Of a stretch of 64,000 bases of DNA, positions 38,106 through 48,161 are shown one piece after another. The notes beneath the pieces were generated by a model, which saw nothing but the letters and a program-made list of their open reading frames with translations, had not been told where the DNA came from and ran no database searches. Source of the DNA: Prochlorococcus sp. AG-355-N18 (GTDB lineage Bacteria; Cyanobacteriota; Cyanobacteriia; PCC-6307; Cyanobiaceae); assembly GCA_003278535.1 (NCBI GenBank), contig QCEG01000004.1:1-64000 (forward strand), in the 5' to 3' direction. How positions within the stretch are numbered: the first letter of the stretch is position 1; each line of letters begins with the position of its first letter. The position numbers and the translations under genes were made by a program.

Positions 38106-39572
38106 TTAAAGAATGTTTAATATTGTTTCTCTGTAAATAATTGGATTTTTTTCAGGAATAGACTGGCTTATGATTTCTAGCGATTCTTCATTTGATATTT
38201 TTAAAATATTTTTAATGAGAAAATTAAGGTCCTGCAAATTAGAAAAATATTTAATTTTATTAGAATTACCCTGTTTGATATCTACTTTTGAATAAAGAAA
38301 AGCAGATTTATCTTTATTACTTTTTAGGTTAAAAAATTTTTTTGATATTTTCTCAAATTCTTTACCATCAATTAAATTATTACTTATGATTTGTAAACCT
38401 TTTGATTCTATCGAATAGATATTTTCAAAAGATAATTGTTTTATAACATCGTCTTTTTCTTCAAGAATATCTTTGGAATATATCGAATAAATATCTTCAT
38501 TCTGTTTCAAAGTATATTTGTTGAAATCTTTTAGCTTTCTCAAAGTACTTAAATCAAATTGATCTTCATTATTTTTTTCAAACGTAATAAGCCAATCTTT
38601 ATTTGAATTGAGAATTAAAATGTTTTGATTATTATTTTGATTAAACTCTTCAAAAAAACTGAGTTGAAAATCATTTATTAAGGGATTAAGATGTTTATCA
38701 AAATTTTTCGTATCACAAAAAATTAAATTTTCAGGATTATCTTCATTACTATTCTCTTTATTCATAAACTTTTCGTAAGTAAGAATATCAATATTTTTTT
38801 TATTATTTAGTAAATATGATTTTAAAATTAGTTGCTTATTTTTAAAGTCGAAAATTGTAGCAATTTTATCCCCATTATTCTCAGGTAAAATTTCTTTATT
38901 AAAAAATTTATTTTCCAAAAATTTATTTGTGAATAATATATTTTTTTCATTGTTCAGTCCATCAAGTTCTCCCTCATATTGAAATTTTTTTTTCTTAAAA
39001 TTTTTACTAGAGATAATACTATTTTTGATTAATTTTTTATCTGATGAAGCAATTATATAATTATCGTCGGTTCGGTATATATAGTTAAGAAAATTTATTT
39101 TGTTTTCTCTATTAATTGAAATTATCTCATCAATCTGATTTATATTATTAGGCAAATTTAATAAATCTTCTATTGTTTTTTCTGGCTTAATTTTAAAAAC
39201 AATCAAAATATCATCTTCAAGCTTTTTATTATTTTCAAAAGTTGAGATTATAAGTTCATTATTATAGATATCTTCTAATTTATTGTTGCCTAGATCTATT
39301 CCTAAGTAATCTAATATAGAGTCTTTTATTAAAAAAAAGTTATCTTTATTTGTTGGTTTTTTATCCTTTTCATTATTATTAACGATATTAAAACTATTTA
39401 AATTTGAAATAAATAATAATTTATTGTTTTCAGGTGCATATTTTAAGATTTTTAGTTGCTCAATATTTGTACTTTGTTCCTTCTTTTTATTAGTAGAAAC
39501 TTTTTTAAAACCAAAAAAAAGTAATAAAGATAATAATAGGATTATTGCTACTACTTTAAGTTTCATTATCAA
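38106..39572 (-). CDS. Membrane-anchored protein of unknown function (488 aa), DUF3352-like
   Basis: A 488-residue protein with an N-terminal membrane anchor (about 4-22, LKVVAIILLLSLLLFFGF) and the rest outside, extremely rich in Asn, Lys and Ile. The layout (anchor, then APENNKLLFISNLNSF, IIASSDKKLIKNS, repeating alpha/beta segments) recalls the cyanobacterial DUF3352 family, but similarity is weak. The start is ATG at 39572 or two codons on. It stands alone between trpB/rhodanese and gltA. No motif suggests a catalytic role. Confidence 0.7.
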   Translation of the reverse strand: MIMKLKVVAIILLLSLLLFFGFKKVSTNKKKEQSTNIEQLKILKYAPENNKLLFISNLNSFNIVNNNEKDKKPTNKDNFFLIKDSILDYLGIDLGNNKLEDIYNNELIISTFENNKKLEDDILIVFKIKPEKTIEDLLNLPNNINQIDEIISINRENKINFLNYIYRTDDNYIIASSDKKLIKNSIISSKNFKKKKFQYEGELDGLNNEKNILFTNKFLENKFFNKEILPENNGDKIATIFDFKNKQLILKSYLLNNKKNIDILTYEKFMNKENSNEDNPENLIFCDTKNFDKHLNPLINDFQLSFFEEFNQNNNQNILILNSNKDWLITFEKNNEDQFDLSTLRKLKDFNKYTLKQNEDIYSIYSKDILEEKDDVIKQLSFENIYSIESKGLQIISNNLIDGKEFEKISKKFFNLKSNKDKSAFLYSKVDIKQGNSNKIKYFSNLQDLNFLIKNILKISNEESLEIISQSIPEKNPIIYRETILNIL

Positions 39573-39655
39573 TGTTTATTTTTATTTTTAACAATAAATT
39601 TCCTACTGCAACTTAATTTATTAAATTGTAAATAACACATAATTTATCCTATAAA

Positions 39656-40006
39656 TTGGGAAGTCATCCAAAATCTATAAATGCTTCTAGTCTAAATGAT
39701 TGGTTTAATTCTGAGAAAGAAGATCCAGTCTTGATTGATGTAAGAGAGCAGTCAGAGCTTGAACTGGCTCGTTTCTCAAAAGAATTTTTACATATACCAA
39801 TTAGTAAAGTTACATCTGAATATGTTGAAGAAATATTTGCTGGTTTATTAGATAGAGAAATTGTAGTTACCTGTCATGCAGGAATAAGAAGTTATAACTT
39901 TTCTCAATGGTGCTTGGATAATAATATTGTGAGCGAAATATGGAATTTGGAGGAGGGTATTGATGGATGGAGTAGATATATTGACCCATCAATACCAAGG
40001 TATTGA
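39656..40006 (+). CDS. Rhodanese-domain protein
   Basis: A 116-residue single rhodanese domain with the active-site loop CHAGIRS, in which Cys at about 78 would carry persulfide. PVLIDVREQSELELAR and the acidic GIDGWSRYIDP are conserved. The loop length fits sulfur rather than phosphate substrates. A TTG start at 39656 is used; no ATG is suitably placed. Tail to tail with trpB without a gap. Confidence 0.87.
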   Translation: MGSHPKSINASSLNDWFNSEKEDPVLIDVREQSELELARFSKEFLHIPISKVTSEYVEEIFAGLLDREIVVTCHAGIRSYNFSQWCLDNNIVSEIWNLEEGIDGWSRYIDPSIPRY

Positions 40007-41251
40007 TTAAATATCTAATGAAGATGCAACAGTATTAACATCTTTGTCGCCTCTTCCAGAGCAATTGATAACTATATGAGTATCTTTTTCAAGAGTAGGG
40101 CATAATTTATCTAACCAAGCAAAGGCATGGGAAGTTTCAAGTGCAGGAATAATTCCTTCTAGTTCACTAACAAGTTTTAAAGCGTCTAAAGCTTCTTGAT
40201 CTGTGACTGATCCATATTCTGCTCTACCTATTTCTTTTAAATGGCTATGTTCAGGACCTACTCCAGGGTAATCTAAACCTGCACTTATTGAGTGAGCTTC
40301 TTGTACTTGACCATTATCATCTTGCAAGAGAAGACTCATTGATCCATGCAAAATTCCAACTGACCCTTTAGTGATAGTGGCAGCATGTTTGTCAGTATCA
40401 ACTCCGCTTCCTGCAGCTTCAACTCCAATAAGACGCACAGAAGTTTCTTTAACAAAAGGATGGAAAAGCCCCATTGCATTTGATCCCCCACCTACACAAG
40501 CAAGCAAAATATCGGGAAAAGATCCAAATGATTCTAAACATTGTTTTTTAGTTTCTTCACCTATAACTGCATGAAAATCTCGCACAATCTTTGGGAAAGG
40601 GTGTGGGCCGGCAACAGATCCTAAAATGTAGTGTGTGGTTTCGACATTAGAAACCCAATCTCTAATGGCTTCACTAGTGGCATCCTTAAGTGTTGCAGTT
40701 CCAGAATTTACAACTTTAACTTCAGCTCCTAGAAGTTTCATTCTGAAAACGTTAAGGGATTGCCTTTTTATATCTTCAGCACCCATGTAGATAATACATT
40801 TCAAGCCAAATCTCGCACAAACAGTAGCAGTAGCAACTCCGTGCTGACCTGCTCCAGTTTCTGCAATTATTCTTTTTTTGCCCATTCTTATTGCAAGTAA
40901 AGCTTGTCCGAGGGCATTATTAATTTTGTGAGCACCAGTATGATTTAAATCTTCTCTTTTAAGCCATATTCTAGGAGTTGCTTGTTTAGTTTTGTAATGT
41001 TCAGTAAGTCTTTTGGCTTCATAAAGTGGTGTTTCTCTTCCTACATAAGTCTTAAGGAGATGATTTAATTCTTTTACAAAAAGTTTATCTTTCCATGCAT
41101 TAGATGCAGCTGTTTCAAGCTCAAAAAGAGCAGGCATTAGCGTTTCAGGAACATATTGACCACCATATTTTCCAAATCTTCCCTCTTTGGAGGGTTGATT
41201 TAAATCGTCATTTTTATAGTTCTGATCTTTGCGAGAAAATGTACTTACCAC
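40007..41251 (-). CDS. trpB: Tryptophan synthase beta chain
   Basis: A 414-residue PLP enzyme condensing indole with serine. The PLP lysine lies in [17 protein letters not shown], the phosphate loop is [10 protein letters not shown], and [16 protein letters not shown] is the N-terminal motif. Standard TrpB1 that pairs with TrpA, which is not in the window. Confidence 0.96.
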   Translation of the reverse strand: MVSTFSRKDQNYKNDDLNQPSKEGRFGKYGGQYVPETLMPALFELETAASNAWKDKLFVKELNHLLKTYVGRETPLYEAKRLTEHYKTKQATPRIWLKREDLNHTGAHKINNALGQALLAIRMGKKRIIAETGAGQHGVATATVCARFGLKCIIYMGAEDIKRQSLNVFRMKLLGAEVKVVNSGTATLKDATSEAIRDWVSNVETTHYILGSVAGPHPFPKIVRDFHAVIGEETKKQCLESFGSFPDILLACVGGGSNAMGLFHPFVKETSVRLIGVEAAGSGVDTDKHAATITKGSVGILHGSMSLLLQDDNGQVQEAHSISAGLDYPGVGPEHSHLKEIGRAEYGSVTDQEALDALKLVSELEGIIPALETSHAFAWLDKLCPTLEKDTHIVINCSGRGDKDVNTVASSLDI

Positions 41252-41298
41252 TTTTCTATAGAATAAGTATTAACTAACTATAGATTATATTGAAAATA

Positions 41299-41610
41299 AT
41301 GGGAAAAAAGAATTGGATCGAATTTGATAATCAACAAAAAAAATCTGAAGAAACAGCTCATGAAGATAATTTTAATAAAAGATCAAAAATAAATATTTCA
41401 AAACAAAAAAAAGGCAAAAAGGGTAAGACTATAACTTTGATTAAAGGGTTAGGTATTCAGGATGCAATCTTATTAAAAGAATTACTAAAAAAAATTAAAG
41501 TTTTTTGTGGTACTGGGGGAACATTAATTGATAGTAATATCCAGTTACAGGGTGATATGGTATCGAAATCAATTGAGTTTCTTCGTAAAGAGGGATTTCA
41601 TAATTTATGA
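41299..41610 (+). CDS. SUI1/eIF1-like translation factor (YciH type)
   Basis: A 103-residue protein with a Lys-rich N-terminus and a SUI1 domain: GKTITLIKGL, LLKELLKKIKVFCGTGGTL and IQLQGDMVSKSIEFL. SUI1 proteins affect start-codon selection; the bacterial YciH family is less studied. ATG at 41299 is chosen over TTG 41290. It lies between trpB and cysC, 30 bases before cysC. Confidence 0.9.
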   Translation: MGKKNWIEFDNQQKKSEETAHEDNFNKRSKINISKQKKGKKGKTITLIKGLGIQDAILLKELLKKIKVFCGTGGTLIDSNIQLQGDMVSKSIEFLRKEGFHNL

Positions 41611-41640
41611 AACAGGGGTTAGGATAGGTTTTTAATTTTG

Positions 41641-42276
41641 ATGATCCCAACAATGAAAGAACAAGATCAAACAAAGTCAACCAATATAAAGTGGCACAAT
41701 TTAACTATTGATAGAGAAAAGTTAGAGAAAATGAGAGGTCATAAAGGAATGGTTATCTGGTTTACAGGTTTATCTGGCTCAGGTAAAAGTACTTTAGCCA
41801 ACGCTTTAAATGAAGTTTTACACTTAGATGGTTTTTCGACTTATGTCTTGGATGGAGATAATATTAGACACGGTTTATGTAAAGATCTTGGTTTTTCGGA
41901 TGAAGATAGAGAAGAAAATATACGAAGAATTGGAGAAGTTGCGAATTTATTTATGAATGCTGGGATAATAACTATTACAGCATTCGTTTCACCATTTATT
42001 AGCGATAGAGATAAGGTGAGAAAAATTATTGGATCTAAGGATTTTATTGAAGTTTATTGTGCTGCTGATATCGCAGTTTGCGAAAATAGGGATACTAAAG
42101 GTCTTTATAAGAAAGCTCGTTTGGGTGAAATTAAAGAATTTACAGGGATTTCTAGTCCATATGAAGCTCCTCATAATCCTGAAATTGTTGTTGATACAGG
42201 TTCGTTAGACTTAAATGATTCCGTTGAAAAAGTTATGAACTTCCTTAAAAAAGAAAACTTTCTTAACAATGCCTAA
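41641..42276 (+). CDS. cysC: Adenylylsulfate (APS) kinase
   Basis: An enzyme of about 211 residues phosphorylating APS to PAPS. The P-loop is WFTGLSGSGKSTLANAL, and the segments LDGDNIRHGLCKDLGF and AFVSPFISDRD are diagnostic. Two further ATG codons lie within the first five codons (MMIPTMK), so the precise start is uncertain. It supports sulfation or sulfate assimilation. Confidence 0.94.
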   Translation: MIPTMKEQDQTKSTNIKWHNLTIDREKLEKMRGHKGMVIWFTGLSGSGKSTLANALNEVLHLDGFSTYVLDGDNIRHGLCKDLGFSDEDREENIRRIGEVANLFMNAGIITITAFVSPFISDRDKVRKIIGSKDFIEVYCAADIAVCENRDTKGLYKKARLGEIKEFTGISSPYEAPHNPEIVVDTGSLDLNDSVEKVMNFLKKENFLNNA

Positions 42277-42289
42277 AAGAAAAATGAGT

Positions 42290-42826
42290 TTATTTATTTT
42301 GAAGATAATTGTCAGATCCAATATTTGATAACTTACTATTTTTAGCTCTGACCTGTGTATGTAGATTTTCTCTAAATTCTTTTAAATTTTTCTTTATGGA
42401 TTCATCAAATAAACTGATAATCTCTATTGCCAATAATCCAGCATTCTGACCTCCATTAATTGCAACTGTTGCAACTGGAATCCCAGCGGGCATTTGAACG
42501 ATTGATAAAAGAGAGTCAATCCCCTTAAGTGTCTTGCTCTCTACTGGTACTCCAATTACAGGAATGCAAGTTATGGATGCCAGCATTCCTGGAAGATGAG
42601 CAGCACCACCAGCACCGGCAATTATTACTTTTATGTTTTCTGATTCTGCATTTTTTGCATATTCCATCATTTCCATAGGTGTTCTATGAGCAGAAAGTAT
42701 ACAAACTTCAGTTTTTATTCCAAATTCTCTTAAAACATCAATAGCTGGTTTCAATGTTTTTAGATCTGAATCACTACCCATTACGACAGCAATTTTATAA
42801 ATATCTTTAGAATTCAATTCTGACAA
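42290..42826 (-). CDS. purE: N5-carboxyaminoimidazole ribonucleotide mutase
   Basis: A 178-residue class I PurE of purine synthesis. VVMGSDSDLKTLKPA, SAHRTPMEM (with the catalytic His) and AGAGGAAHLPGMLAS are the hallmark motifs. The C-terminal tail is slightly longer than in E. coli. Divergent from chlM, about 90 bases between. Confidence 0.96.
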   Translation of the reverse strand: MSELNSKDIYKIAVVMGSDSDLKTLKPAIDVLREFGIKTEVCILSAHRTPMEMMEYAKNAESENIKVIIAGAGGAAHLPGMLASITCIPVIGVPVESKTLKGIDSLLSIVQMPAGIPVATVAINGGQNAGLLAIEIISLFDESIKKNLKEFRENLHTQVRAKNSKLSNIGSDNYLQNK

Positions 42827-42915
42827 AATAACAAATCAATTCTTTCCCATAATGGCGTGCAATTAATTTGGCGCCAGTTAGTTAGTATAAAAAGAATAAA
42901 TTTTCATAGAATATT

Positions 42916-43617
42916 ATGACGTCAAATAAGATTATCGAAAAGAGTGAAGTTAGGGAGTACTTTAATGGAACTGGCTTTGAAAGATGGAATAAAATTTATA
43001 GCAAATCTGATGAAATTAATACAGTTCAGAAAAATATTAGGAAAGGACATCAAAAAACTGTAGATGATGTAGTCTCATACATCAAAAATTATCCTGAACT
43101 AACAAAAAAAAGTTATTGTGATGCAGGCTGTGGAGTGGGAAGTCTTTCCATACCTTTATTAAGACTTGGTATAAAAGAACTACAAGTGAGCGATATTTCT
43201 TCTGAAATGATTAAAGAAACAAAGAAACGCATTAATGAATTAGGTTTGAATCAAGGTAAAATTAAATATGAAGTTTGTGATCTAGAAAAATTAAAAGGAT
43301 TATTTGATGTTGTAGTTTGTTTGGATGTATTTATTCATTATCCTCAACCGGTCGCAGAAGAAATGGTCCAACATCTATGCGATCTAAGCAAAGAAAAACT
43401 TATCGTTAGCTTTGCTCCTTATACTCCAGTTCTTGCTGTCCTAAAAAATATTGGGAAATTATTTCCTGGGCCAAGTAAAACTACAAGAGCATATACATTG
43501 AAAGAAAAGGGTATTATTAATGCTGCTAAAGAAAGAGGATTTAAAGTGGTTAAAAAGAAATTAAATCAAGCTCCTTTTTATTTTTCAAAACTAATTGAAT
43601 TCGAAAAGATTAAATAA
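42916..43617 (+). CDS. chlM: Mg-protoporphyrin IX methyltransferase
   Basis: A 233-residue SAM-dependent methyltransferase of chlorophyll synthesis. NGTGFERWNKIY near the N-terminus and YCDAGCGVGSLSIPL as SAM motif I match ChlM/BchM; FAPYTPVLAVLKNIGKLFPG is the substrate-side segment. It uses the product of Mg-chelatase, encoded elsewhere. Tail to tail with the response regulator. Confidence 0.95.
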   Translation: MTSNKIIEKSEVREYFNGTGFERWNKIYSKSDEINTVQKNIRKGHQKTVDDVVSYIKNYPELTKKSYCDAGCGVGSLSIPLLRLGIKELQVSDISSEMIKETKKRINELGLNQGKIKYEVCDLEKLKGLFDVVVCLDVFIHYPQPVAEEMVQHLCDLSKEKLIVSFAPYTPVLAVLKNIGKLFPGPSKTTRAYTLKEKGIINAAKERGFKVVKKKLNQAPFYFSKLIEFEKIK

Positions 43618-43618
43618 T

Positions 43619-44347
43619 TTATTTTACTAAATGATTTTCAAGTGCATAACGAACTAATTCGGTTCGGCTAGATGTACCTGTCTTGATAAAAAGTCTACTT
43701 ACATATTTCTCAACATTTCTAATTGATGTTTCAAGCTGTCTTGCAATTTCTTTGTTCATCAGTCCCTCTGCTACTAGTTGAAGCACACTTGCTTCTCTTG
43801 GAGTAAAACTAGGAAGATTTATTTTATTTTCTGGATTTGTCTGGTTTTGGTCTGTGAGCATAGATTTTATTTCAGTAATTTGTTTTGCCATTTTGCTTAC
43901 ATCAATATCTGCGAATCGTGCCGCTTCTTTTAGTAAACGTTCTTGTCTGTTGATTACATTTTTAACTCTTGCAGCTAATTCATCGGGATCGAAAGGTTTG
44001 GAAATATAATCGTCAACTCCTGCAAGATAACCTTCAGTTCTGTCTAGGGTCATTCCTTTTGCAGTTAGAAAAATAACTGGAGTTCCCCCTAATTTTTCAT
44101 CCTCTCTAATTTTTTCTAATAAAGCATAACCATTGGCTCGAGGCATCATAACATCGCTAATTATCAAATCGGGGAAAACTGTTTGAGCTTTTTCCCAACC
44201 ATCCTCTCCATCAACTGCAATAAATATTTCAAAGCCCTCATCTTCTAGAAATGTTTTTACAGCTGTTCTTAAACCAGGCTCATCATCAACTAATAAAATT
44301 CTTGATTTTCTTCCCGGTTCATTATTTATTTGATTAATTTCATTCAT
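43619..44347 (-). CDS. NarL-type response regulator, Rre1/Ycf29-like
   Basis: A 242-residue protein with a receiver (about 15-130; acidic DDE at 21-23, phosphoacceptor Asp at about 65 in IISDVMMPR, Lys in DDYISKPF) and a C-terminal LuxR helix-turn-helix (TPREASVLQLVAEGLMNKE, RNVEKYVSRLF). The layout and spacing match Rre1/Ycf29, the conserved cyanobacterial stress regulator linked to Hik34 and to chaperone genes. This identity is by recall, so no symbol is given. Confidence 0.85.
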   Translation of the reverse strand: MNEINQINNEPGRKSRILLVDDEPGLRTAVKTFLEDEGFEIFIAVDGEDGWEKAQTVFPDLIISDVMMPRANGYALLEKIREDEKLGGTPVIFLTAKGMTLDRTEGYLAGVDDYISKPFDPDELAARVKNVINRQERLLKEAARFADIDVSKMAKQITEIKSMLTDQNQTNPENKINLPSFTPREASVLQLVAEGLMNKEIARQLETSIRNVEKYVSRLFIKTGTSSRTELVRYALENHLVK

Positions 44348-44407
44348 TTTTTTTAATTCTTTAATTTGCTTTTCTAGTAATAAACAGAATTTTATATACT
44401 AAACATA

Positions 44408-45553
44408 ATGCTATCAACTCCCATACTACTAGACTATCAATCTTCGACTCCTTGCTCTAAAGATGTTGTTGATTCTATGAAACCTTTTTGGAGTGAGATA
44501 TTTTCTAACCCTGCAAGCAAATCTAATTTGGCGGGGATTAACGCAAGCGCTATATTGGAAGCCTCAAGAGAAAAAATAGAACAAAATTTATTTCTTAAAA
44601 ATAAAAAAGTTATTTTTACAAGTGGAGCAACAGAATCTAATAACTTAGCCTTATTAGGTTTTGCTAGAAATTACTATAAAAAAACAGAAAATTATGGACA
44701 TATTATTACCTTAAAAACGGAGCATAAAGCTGTTTTGGAGCCTCTAAACCAACTAAAAAAAGAGGGGTTTATGGTTACAGAAATTAATCCTGAGAAGGAT
44801 GGCTTAATTTCAGAAGAACAATTCAAAAAAAATATAAGAGAAGATACATTTCTGGTTAGTGTTATGTTGGCAAATAACGAAATAGGAGTTATTCAGCCCA
44901 TAGAGAATATTTCAAAAATATGTAAATCGCAAGGAATAACTTTTCACTCTGATTTCGCACAATGTTTAGGTTATATCGAGTTAGACAATCTTTTATCAGA
45001 TGTAAATATGATTACGATGAGTTCTCACAAAATATATGGTCCTAAAGGGATAGGACTTCTCTTAATTGATGAAGAAATTAATCTTGACCCTTTAATTCTT
45101 GGAGGAGGTCAGGAATATGGTCTCAGGTCTGGTACATTACCTCTTCCTTTAGTAGTTGGCTTTGCTAAAGCAATAGAGATAGCAGTTTTAAATCAAAAAA
45201 ATAATGCTGAGAAATTACGTTTATACAGAAATAACCTTTTAGAGGGTTTGTTAGAAAACAATTCTGGTTTATTAATTAATGGCTCCATAGAAAAAAGATT
45301 ACCTCATAATTTAAATTTGACTGTATTGGATTTAAACGGAGCAAAGTTTCATAAACTTTTAAAATCTAAAATAATTTGTTCTAGTGGATCTGCATGCAGT
45401 AATGGTGAACCATCTCATGTTTTACTAGCCTTAGGTAGATCTTTCAGAGAAGCAGAATCTTCAATAAGGTTAAGTATTGGATTAAGCACTAACTCAGACG
45501 ATATAAAAAAAGCAATTCATATTCTTACAAATACGATCAAATCATTACGTTAG
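44408..45553 (+). CDS. NifS/IscS-type cysteine desulfurase
   Basis: A 381-residue PLP enzyme releasing sulfur from cysteine. The PLP Lys is in SSHKIYGPKGIGLL, HSDFAQ is the PLP-binding Asp segment, and the reactive Cys is in SSGSACSNGEPSHVL. This is the group I form with the Cys on a long loop, used for Fe-S clusters or tRNA thiolation. The start is ATG 44408. Tail to tail with rsmH. Confidence 0.92.
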   Translation: MLSTPILLDYQSSTPCSKDVVDSMKPFWSEIFSNPASKSNLAGINASAILEASREKIEQNLFLKNKKVIFTSGATESNNLALLGFARNYYKKTENYGHIITLKTEHKAVLEPLNQLKKEGFMVTEINPEKDGLISEEQFKKNIREDTFLVSVMLANNEIGVIQPIENISKICKSQGITFHSDFAQCLGYIELDNLLSDVNMITMSSHKIYGPKGIGLLLIDEEINLDPLILGGGQEYGLRSGTLPLPLVVGFAKAIEIAVLNQKNNAEKLRLYRNNLLEGLLENNSGLLINGSIEKRLPHNLNLTVLDLNGAKFHKLLKSKIICSSGSACSNGEPSHVLLALGRSFREAESSIRLSIGLSTNSDDIKKAIHILTNTIKSLR

Positions 45554-45567
45554 AAATTATTAGCTCT

Positions 45568-46470
45568 TTAATTTAATTGAGCAATTCTTAATTTCCCACT
45601 TCTAGCTCTTTTATTTAATTCGACTTCTTGTACTGACGGAGTTATTGGCTTTTTTGTTAGGTTTTTTAGTCTTTGATCATTTTTAAAAGAATTTTTAACT
45701 AACCTATCCTCCAAGGAATGAAAACTAATAATAGAAATAATTCCTCCCGGCAAAAGCCATTCAGGAACAACTTGCAAAAATTTTTCTAATACGTCAATTT
45801 CTTTATTAACGGCAATTCTTAGTGCTTGAAATGTTCTTGTCGCTGGGTGTATTTTTTTATATCTTTGTTTTGGTGGGAAGCAGCCCGCAATAGAATACGC
45901 TAACTCTTTTGTCCCAGAATATTTCCCATTTTCCTTCAAATCCATTTTTATTTTCCTAGCAATTTTTCTTGATAATCTCTCATCTCCATATTTATAAATT
46001 AGGTTAGCTAGATCTTTTTCATTTAAAGCCTCAATTAATTTCTCTGCATCAACCTTAAGAAAAGGATTCATTCTCATATCAAGTGGACCATCTTTTTGGA
46101 AGCTAAATCCTCTTTTAGGGTCATCAATTTGATTACTATTTACTCCAAGATCTGCAATTACAAAAGAAACTTTTTCTTTTGGTACAAAATCAGCAAAATT
46201 TGAAGCCCTTATATCAATCCTATTTTGAAATTCATCAAGTTTTTTTGATGCTGATTTTCTCGCGAATGGATCTTGATCAAGTCCAATTATATTTAAATCC
46301 GAATATTTTCTCAATAAATGATAAGAGTGCCCTCCTCCTCCTAGAGTTGCGTCTATTCCTTTAATTTTGTTGTTATGTATTAGCGGGTAATGCTCTAATG
46401 AGGCCATAATCTCATCTGTCATCACTGATTTATGATTGAAAAAAGATGAATCAGATAGGTCAGTTTGCAT
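45568..46470 (-). CDS. rsmH: 16S rRNA m4C1402 methyltransferase
   Basis: A 300-residue SAM methyltransferase (MraW). IDATLGGGGHSYHLL is motif I, DLGVNSNQIDDPKRGFSF the conserved substrate loop, and SFHSLEDRLVKNSF with PSVQEVELNKRARSGKLRI the C-terminal signature. In many bacteria it is in the cell-division cluster; here it stands alone next to ndhH. Confidence 0.96.
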   Translation of the reverse strand: MQTDLSDSSFFNHKSVMTDEIMASLEHYPLIHNNKIKGIDATLGGGGHSYHLLRKYSDLNIIGLDQDPFARKSASKKLDEFQNRIDIRASNFADFVPKEKVSFVIADLGVNSNQIDDPKRGFSFQKDGPLDMRMNPFLKVDAEKLIEALNEKDLANLIYKYGDERLSRKIARKIKMDLKENGKYSGTKELAYSIAGCFPPKQRYKKIHPATRTFQALRIAVNKEIDVLEKFLQVVPEWLLPGGIISIISFHSLEDRLVKNSFKNDQRLKNLTKKPITPSVQEVELNKRARSGKLRIAQLN

Positions 46471-46508
46471 AACTTTCGACTAAGATTTGTTTAGAAGTTA
46501 AATTTCGA

Positions 46509-47696
46509 ATGGCTCAGCTAGAGACTAGAACAGAACCAATGGTGGTCAATTTTGGCCCTCACCATCCTTCAATGCATGGGGTTTTAAGGTTAGTTGTAAC
46601 TCTTGATGGTGAGAATGTCATTGATTGTGAGCCAGTAATTGGATATTTACATAGAGGAATGGAAAAGATAGCTGAAAACAGGACAAATGTAATGTATGTC
46701 CCTTATGTAAGCAGAATGGATTATGCAGCAGGAATGTTTTATGAAGCTATTGTAGTAAATGCTCCTGAAAGATTAGCTAATATTCCAGTTCCTAAAAGAG
46801 CTAGTTACATCAGAGTTCTTATGCTCGAACTTAATCGTATTGCGAATCATCTTTTGTGGCTTGGTCCCTTTTTAGCAGACGTAGGAGCTCAAACTCCATT
46901 TTTCTATATTTTTAGAGAAAGAGAAATGATCTATGATCTCTGGGAAGCTGCTACTGGACAAAGGCTAATAAATAATAATTTCTTTAGGATAGGCGGTGTC
47001 GCATGTGATCTTCCATATGGATGGTTAGATAAATGTATAGATTTTTGCGATTGGTTCGGTCCCAAGATAGACGAATACGAAAAATTAATAACAAATAATC
47101 CAATTTTTAAAAAAAGAATCGAAGGTCTCGGAACAATACAAAGAGACCAGGCAATTAATTGGTCTTTATCTGGGCCAATGCTTAGAGCCTCAGGAGTTTC
47201 CTGGGATTTAAGGAAAGTCGATAGTTATGAATGTTATGACGATTTTGATTGGCAGATTGCTTCAGAAAAAGAAGGTGATTGTTACGCGAGATATAGAGTA
47301 AGAGTTGAAGAGATGAGACAATCACTAAGCATCATTCGCCAAGCCTGCAAAATGATTCCAGGAGGTCCAACAGAAAATTTAGAAGCTCAAAGAATGGCGA
47401 CTGAAGATAAAAAAAGTGAAATATTTGGTATCGACTATCAATATGTAGCTAAGAAGGTTGCTCCAACTTTTAAAATTCCTAACGGAGAATTATATACAAG
47501 ATTAGAGTCCGGCAAAGGAGAAATTGGTGTATTTATTCAAGGAAATAATGAAGTTACCCCATGGAGATTTAAAATCAGAGCAGCTGATTTAAATAATCTG
47601 CAAATATTGCCTCATATTCTTAAAGGTGCCAAAATCGCTGATATTATGGCAATCCTTGGTTCAATAGATGTCATTATGGGATCTGTTGATAGATAA
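46509..47696 (+). CDS. ndhH: NDH-1 subunit H
   Basis: A 395-residue peripheral-arm subunit (NuoD type) at the quinone site. [33 protein letters not shown] and the C-terminal [13 protein letters not shown] are conserved; the Ni ligands of ancestral hydrogenases are absent as normal. Apart from the ndhAIGE operon, it is followed by a thioesterase gene after 9 bases. Confidence 0.97.
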   Translation: MAQLETRTEPMVVNFGPHHPSMHGVLRLVVTLDGENVIDCEPVIGYLHRGMEKIAENRTNVMYVPYVSRMDYAAGMFYEAIVVNAPERLANIPVPKRASYIRVLMLELNRIANHLLWLGPFLADVGAQTPFFYIFREREMIYDLWEAATGQRLINNNFFRIGGVACDLPYGWLDKCIDFCDWFGPKIDEYEKLITNNPIFKKRIEGLGTIQRDQAINWSLSGPMLRASGVSWDLRKVDSYECYDDFDWQIASEKEGDCYARYRVRVEEMRQSLSIIRQACKMIPGGPTENLEAQRMATEDKKSEIFGIDYQYVAKKVAPTFKIPNGELYTRLESGKGEIGVFIQGNNEVTPWRFKIRAADLNNLQILPHILKGAKIADIMAILGSIDVIMGSVDR

Positions 47697-47705
47697 TTTC
47701 TTTAA

Positions 47706-48158
<453 letters not shown>

Positions 48159-48161
48159 TTA

